In this document: positions 5,768 through 8,391 of the stretch, piece by piece | Position numbering within the stretch: position 1 is the stretch's first letter | Layout: the number at the start of each line of letters is the position of its first letter | Assembly: GCA_946185305.1 (NCBI GenBank) | Contig: CAMHJE010000103.1 | Span: 1-8,391, forward strand | Length of the DNA: 8,391 nt | Origin: UBA3792 sp946185305 | Lineage (GTDB): Bacteria > Bacillota > Clostridia > Christensenellales > CAG-138 | Direction: 5' to 3' | Made by a program: the position numbers and the translations under genes | The notes under the pieces: generated by a model | The model's database searches: none | Told to the model about the DNA's origin: nothing | What the model saw: only the letters and a program-made list of their open reading frames with translations

Positions 5768-6040
5768 TTAGTTCAAAGCATCCTTCAGAGCTTTGCCGGC
5801 CTTGAAGACGGGCGCCTTGGAAGCGGAAATCTCGATCTCCGCACCGGTGGCCGGGTTGTGGCCCTTACGAGCCGCGCGCTCTTTTGCTTCAAAAGTGCCG
5901 AAGCCGACGAGGGAAACCTTTTCGGAAGCCTTCAGGGACTCCTGGATGGTTTCGAGGGCAGCGTTGACGGCCTTTTCAGCGTCCTTCTTGGACAGGTTGC
6001 TCTTTTCCGCTACAACAGCGATCAATTCGGTCTTATTCAT
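5768..6040 (-). CDS. hup: HU family DNA-binding protein
   Basis: A 90-residue nucleoid protein of standard HU length. It dimerises and bends DNA non-specifically, compacting the chromosome and assisting replication, recombination and repair. MNKTELIAVVAEKSNLSKKDAEKAV forms the helical dimer body. The core GFGTFEAKERAARKG (46-60) precedes the beta-arm tip HNPATG (61-66), where P63 is the intercalating proline. The protein ends SKAPVFKAGKALKDALN as usual. I start at 6040, with GGAGG (6047-6051) 6 nt upstream. The ATG at 6067 would add nine residues absent from the family. A consensus-like promoter sits 81 nt upstream, so it can be transcribed separately from mazG. In many Firmicutes an HU gene sits after mazG and before rqcP/yabP/yabQ/divIC; here it is the last gene and faces alr. 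IHF is excluded by the single-gene HU-type sequence. Confidence 0.97.
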   Translation of the reverse strand: MNKTELIAVVAEKSNLSKKDAEKAVNAALETIQESLKASEKVSLVGFGTFEAKERAARKGHNPATGAEIEISASKAPVFKAGKALKDALN

Positions 6041-6084
6041 GTGATTCCTCCGTATATAAATATTCATCAGTAATGTATTTCAAG

Positions 6085-6099
6085 CGCGAGAGTATCGCG
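6085..6099 (-). promoter_or_regulatory. Small hairpin in the hup leader
   Basis: A perfect 5-bp GC-rich stem, CGCGA / TCGCG, closes a 5-nt loop about 15 nt after the predicted transcription start of hup. It might stabilise the 5' end of the mRNA. It is short enough to be chance. Confidence 0.3.
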
Positions 6100-6120
6100 T
6101 CTCAAAAACGAACCTTGTTT

Positions 6121-6149
6121 ATTGTAACAATCCGGACGCAGTAAGTCAA
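6121..6149 (-). promoter_or_regulatory. Sigma-A promoter of hup
   Basis: On the minus strand, TTGACT (6144-6149), a 17-nt spacer and TACAAT (6121-6126) each match consensus at 5 of 6 positions. The predicted start near 6114 gives a leader of about 74 nt before the hup ATG, longer than the other leaders in the window. The -10 box lies within an 11-nt palindrome, ATTGTTACAAT (6121-6131), which could be an operator or chance. Confidence 0.82.
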
Positions 6150-6175
6150 GCAAAAATTCTGTTTTTTTCCCGGTT

Positions 6176-7588
6176 TTACAGAACTTTCTTTACTTCGTCC
6201 CAATACGCATCCATCTCGGCAAGCGTCATGCCGGACAGCTCTTTTCCGTCTGCCTTGATGCGCTGCTCCATTCTGCCGAACCGGTCGATAAACTTGTCCG
6301 TAGCGTCGTGCAGCAGCTGTTCACTGTCAAGATGTAGCAGACGGATCACGTTGACGACGGCAAACAGAAGATCTCCCGCTTCCTCGGCGATGTTGCCGTC
6401 GGTTTCCATAGCGGCGCGAAGCTCCTCCGTCTCCTCTGCGATTTTCGGAAACGCCTCTTTGGCATCGTTCCAGTCGAACCCGACCTTGCGTGCTTTCTTC
6501 TGCACCTTATGCGCGCGCATCAGCGCCGGAAAACGCTTCGGCACGGAACACAGCACTTCGGTCTGCGTGGTTTGATGGCGGGACGCCGCCTTAAGCGCAT
6601 CCCAGTTTTTCAGCACCTCGCCGGTCGTTTCGGCTACGACGTTGCCGAAAACATGCGGATGACGATAGATCAGCTTTTTCACAATGCCGTCACTCACATC
6701 GTCCTGATCAAAGCGTCCCTGTTCCTTGGCAATCGTCGCATGGAACACGACCTGCATGAGCACGTCGCCCAATTCCTCGATCAGATGCTCGTCCTCACCC
6801 TCGTCAATCGCGTCGCAAAGCTCATAACATTCCTCGATCAGATCGCCCTTGATGCTTGCGTGCGTCTGTTTCTTGTCCCACGGGCAGCCGTCGGGTGCGC
6901 GCAGACGATCCAGAATATAGCAAAGATCGGGATACAGGTATTTTGTCCGTTCAAAGAACGGCACCGGCGGCACAAGCAGAACCGTACCGGCGAAGTAATC
7001 GTTTCGCCGATCAAGCGTGTACAGGGGAATTGTTTCCTCCGAATAGCTGCCGTCAGGCTGCATAACGGCTAATCGAACCGGCAGCTCATCGGGGTAAAAG
7101 CGTCCGAGCCAGAGCTTGACCTCTCCCGCTGCAAGCTGCGTGTCGATCTCCTGCACGCAAAGCGGCGTATCGAGATCGGCTGTCTTGGGCATATCGTTTG
7201 CGGTGCAGAGTCTGGCGTTCTGTAAATCCGGAAACGCCGCTTTGGCATACGAAACGCCGGGCAGAACGGACAGCTTGAACCCTTTCTTTTCGCAGGCAGC
7301 CCGAATCGCGCCCATCTGCGTAAAGCATCCGTCGCCGGGCACCGCATAAACGCAGTTTTCTCCGTCGGTCAAACGTTCTGCAATCGCTTCATTCAGCGTG
7401 TCGAAATCCTCGCAGGCTTCATACAAATCATCCATCGAGGTATACGCAAGGCCCGCTGCCTGGACCGGCTCCGCCGAGGGATGACGGTCGGTTTGCAAGA
7501 ACAGCCGTTCTGCGGATTCCAGAGCTGTCCACGCGGCACGGGTCAGCGTTTGCGGTGTAGACAGCGGCGCAACGATCAATTGTTTCAT
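6176..7588 (-). CDS. mazG: YabN-type fusion: degenerate tetrapyrrole-methylase-like domain plus two-module MazG nucleoside triphosphate pyrophosphohydrolase
   Basis: A 470-residue fusion. Residues 1-215 follow the YabN N-terminal domain related to tetrapyrrole (corrin/porphyrin) methylases: ESAERLFLQTDRHP (24-37), CVYAVPGDG (79-87), EVKLWLGRFYPDELPV (156-171) and VPPVPFFE (206-213). However, the first strand reads LIVAPLSTPQT where the SAM-binding GxGxGD loop is expected. Residues 223-470 are MazG, which hydrolyses NTPs to NMP and pyrophosphate to clear the nucleotide pool. It opens with the classical LRAPDGCPWDKKQTH (229-243). Module 1 has EECYE (252-256) and EELGD (271-275); module 2 has EETEE (385-389) and EEAGD (402-406). 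These are the two halves of the Mg-binding EExxE...ExxD motif, so both modules look intact. I start at 7588 (AGGA 8 nt upstream); the ATG at 7606 has no ribosome binding site. Lies after the SpoVB-like gene, as yabN does in Bacillus. Confidence 0.94.
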   Translation of the reverse strand: MKQLIVAPLSTPQTLTRAAWTALESAERLFLQTDRHPSAEPVQAAGLAYTSMDDLYEACEDFDTLNEAIAERLTDGENCVYAVPGDGCFTQMGAIRAACEKKGFKLSVLPGVSYAKAAFPDLQNARLCTANDMPKTADLDTPLCVQEIDTQLAAGEVKLWLGRFYPDELPVRLAVMQPDGSYSEETIPLYTLDRRNDYFAGTVLLVPPVPFFERTKYLYPDLCYILDRLRAPDGCPWDKKQTHASIKGDLIEECYELCDAIDEGEDEHLIEELGDVLMQVVFHATIAKEQGRFDQDDVSDGIVKKLIYRHPHVFGNVVAETTGEVLKNWDALKAASRHQTTQTEVLCSVPKRFPALMRAHKVQKKARKVGFDWNDAKEAFPKIAEETEELRAAMETDGNIAEEAGDLLFAVVNVIRLLHLDSEQLLHDATDKFIDRFGRMEQRIKADGKELSGMTLAEMDAYWDEVKKVL

Positions 7589-7612
7589 ACTACTCTTCCT
7601 ATCCATAAGATC

Positions 7613-7632
7613 GCGGGCGGAAAACCGCCCGC
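7613..7632 (-). promoter_or_regulatory. Perfect GC-rich hairpin between the flippase gene and mazG
   Basis: GCGGGCGG and CCGCCCGC pair perfectly over 8 bp around a 4-nt loop (7621-7624, TTTT on the minus strand). The hairpin starts 7 nt after the flippase stop and ends 24 nt before the mazG start. No T tract follows in either direction, so it is not a normal intrinsic terminator. It may be an mRNA-stabilising 3' hairpin, a processing site, or a partial attenuator between the two genes. Confidence 0.5.
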
Positions 7633-7639
7633 TGTATCA

Positions 7640-8391
7640 TTATTTTGCAAAGCGCATCAGCTTCCGTCCACCCGGAATCAGCGCGAGCTCTTCCCGGGTA
7701 AACAGTCGCAGCACGACAACCATAACGACATATACGATCACCGCAACGGCAATCGACGCAACGCATGCCGCCGCAGAGAACAGATAACGGTTCACATCCA
7801 CGATACGCCCTATACCGGCATACACAAGATAGGCGCACGCACCCATCACACCGGCGGCAAGGATCGGCTTTAAGAACGTATCGACGACGGGCAGCTTGGC
7901 CTTGGTGACGACGACAAGCGCAACGGTGTCAAGAATCGCTGCGATACCGTAACAGGACAGATTGGAAAAGACCGCGCCGAGAATGTTGATCGCGGGAATC
8001 TGCACGCAGACGATATTGACGATGATCTTGGTAATGCCGCCGATCAGCAGGAACCAGACCGGCAAACGCTGTTTGCCGACGCCCTGCAAAGCGCCGGTAG
8101 CGGTCTGCGACAGCGAAATGAAGATCACGGTGAACGCCGCTATATGCATCAGGTACTGCGCCGTATCGAGCGAGCGCGGCAGTATCGAGCCATACAGCAA
8201 AAAGATAATCGGTCTTGCAAGCACCGACAGGCCGACTGCGCAGGGGACGCCGATGGCCATTGCGAGCTTGATGCTGGTGGCGGTGAGACGCTTAACGTTT
8301 TCCGGTTCCTTTCTTGCCATGGCAGCGGCAATCGCGGGAACAAGCGCCATTGAGATAGAGGTTGAAATACCGGCGGGCAGATTGATGATGG
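7640..8391 (-). CDS. SpoVB/MurJ-superfamily polysaccharide (lipid-linked) flippase, C-terminal half; cut by the window edge
   Basis: The frame is open to the right edge; 249 complete codons are visible, starting IINLPAGISTSISMALVPAIA. This is the MATE/MOP-superfamily signature with the LP..IS.(S)...LVPAI pattern of SpoVB and related polysaccharide transporters; the family is normally about 500-550 residues, so about half is missing. Hydrophobic segments lie near fragment residues 42-66, 82-98, 108-128, 134-162, 174-194 and 203-230. Residues 97-105 (ATGALQGVG) are the conserved TGALQG.G loop. The end, FTREELALIPGGRKLMRFAK, is the typical cytoplasmic tail of clostridial SpoVB-type proteins. Family members flip lipid-linked cell-wall or polysaccharide precursors and in Bacillus SpoVB is needed for spore cortex. 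The neighbouring yabN/mazG supports the SpoVB branch, but MurJ or another polysaccharide flippase cannot be excluded. The ATG at 8350 is internal, not the real start. Confidence 0.85.
   Translation of the reverse strand, partial: IINLPAGISTSISMALVPAIAAAMARKEPENVKRLTATSIKLAMAIGVPCAVGLSVLARPIIFLLYGSILPRSLDTAQYLMHIAAFTVIFISLSQTATGALQGVGKQRLPVWFLLIGGITKIIVNIVCVQIPAINILGAVFSNLSCYGIAAILDTVALVVVTKAKLPVVDTFLKPILAAGVMGACAYLVYAGIGRIVDVNRYLFSAAACVASIAVAVIVYVVMVVVLRLFTREELALIPGGRKLMRFAK

Noticed and set aside
6152..6183. Weak terminator for mazG: TTCTGT/ACAGAA stem followed by five T on the minus strand
   Set aside because: The stem is only 6 bp, AT-rich, has a 15-nt loop and includes the stop codon, so it should be unstable. 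Read-through from mazG into hup is likely.
1..8391. Search by eye for tRNA, rRNA, CRISPR arrays, insertion-sequence ends, attachment sites, riboswitches and phage genes
   Set aside because: None was seen. Nearly all of the window is accounted for by housekeeping genes and short control regions, and codon use looks uniform apart from the acidic tail.

Overview
The window looks like chromosomal core sequence from a bacterium of the class Clostridia (Firmicutes). The evidence is the gene content (an rsmD-coaD-coiled-coil cluster, a YabN-type MazG beside a SpoVB-type flippase, an HU gene), strong AGGAGG-type ribosome binding sites and canonical sigma-A promoters. A genus cannot be given from this stretch. 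I see no RNA gene, CRISPR array, insertion sequence or prophage. All genes run on the minus strand except alr.

Layout from left to right. (1) 1-2130, minus: a MoxR AAA+ ATPase, a DUF58 protein and the N-terminus of a membrane protein cut by the window edge. This is the familiar MoxR/DUF58/transglutaminase-type cassette, tightly packed (1-nt gap, then a 4-nt ATGA overlap). (2) 2310-4338, minus: rsmD, coaD and a DivIVA/V-ATPase-subunit-H-like coiled-coil protein with an extraordinary acidic tail. They form one operon joined by two ATGA overlaps and ended by a clean intrinsic terminator. (3) 4339-4554: an AT-rich divergent promoter region. (4) 4555-5670, plus: alr, alanine racemase, with its own near-consensus promoter and terminator. 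(5) 5689-5745: back-to-back intrinsic terminators separating convergent alr and hup. (6) 5768-8391, minus: hup (HU), a yabN/mazG fusion and the C-terminal half of a SpoVB/MurJ-superfamily flippase running off the right edge.

Functionally, the window groups cell-envelope genes (alr for D-Ala supply; a flippase-family protein; the coiled-coil protein, possibly envelope- or division-associated; the MoxR cassette, often envelope-linked) with housekeeping genes (16S rRNA methylation, CoA synthesis, nucleotide-pool cleaning, nucleoid architecture). No clearly new multi-gene system is visible. The most distinctive items are the duplicated basic/acidic modules in the coiled-coil protein's tail, the loss of the SAM-binding glycine motif in the YabN-like domain, and a DPPY-to-DAPY change in RsmD.
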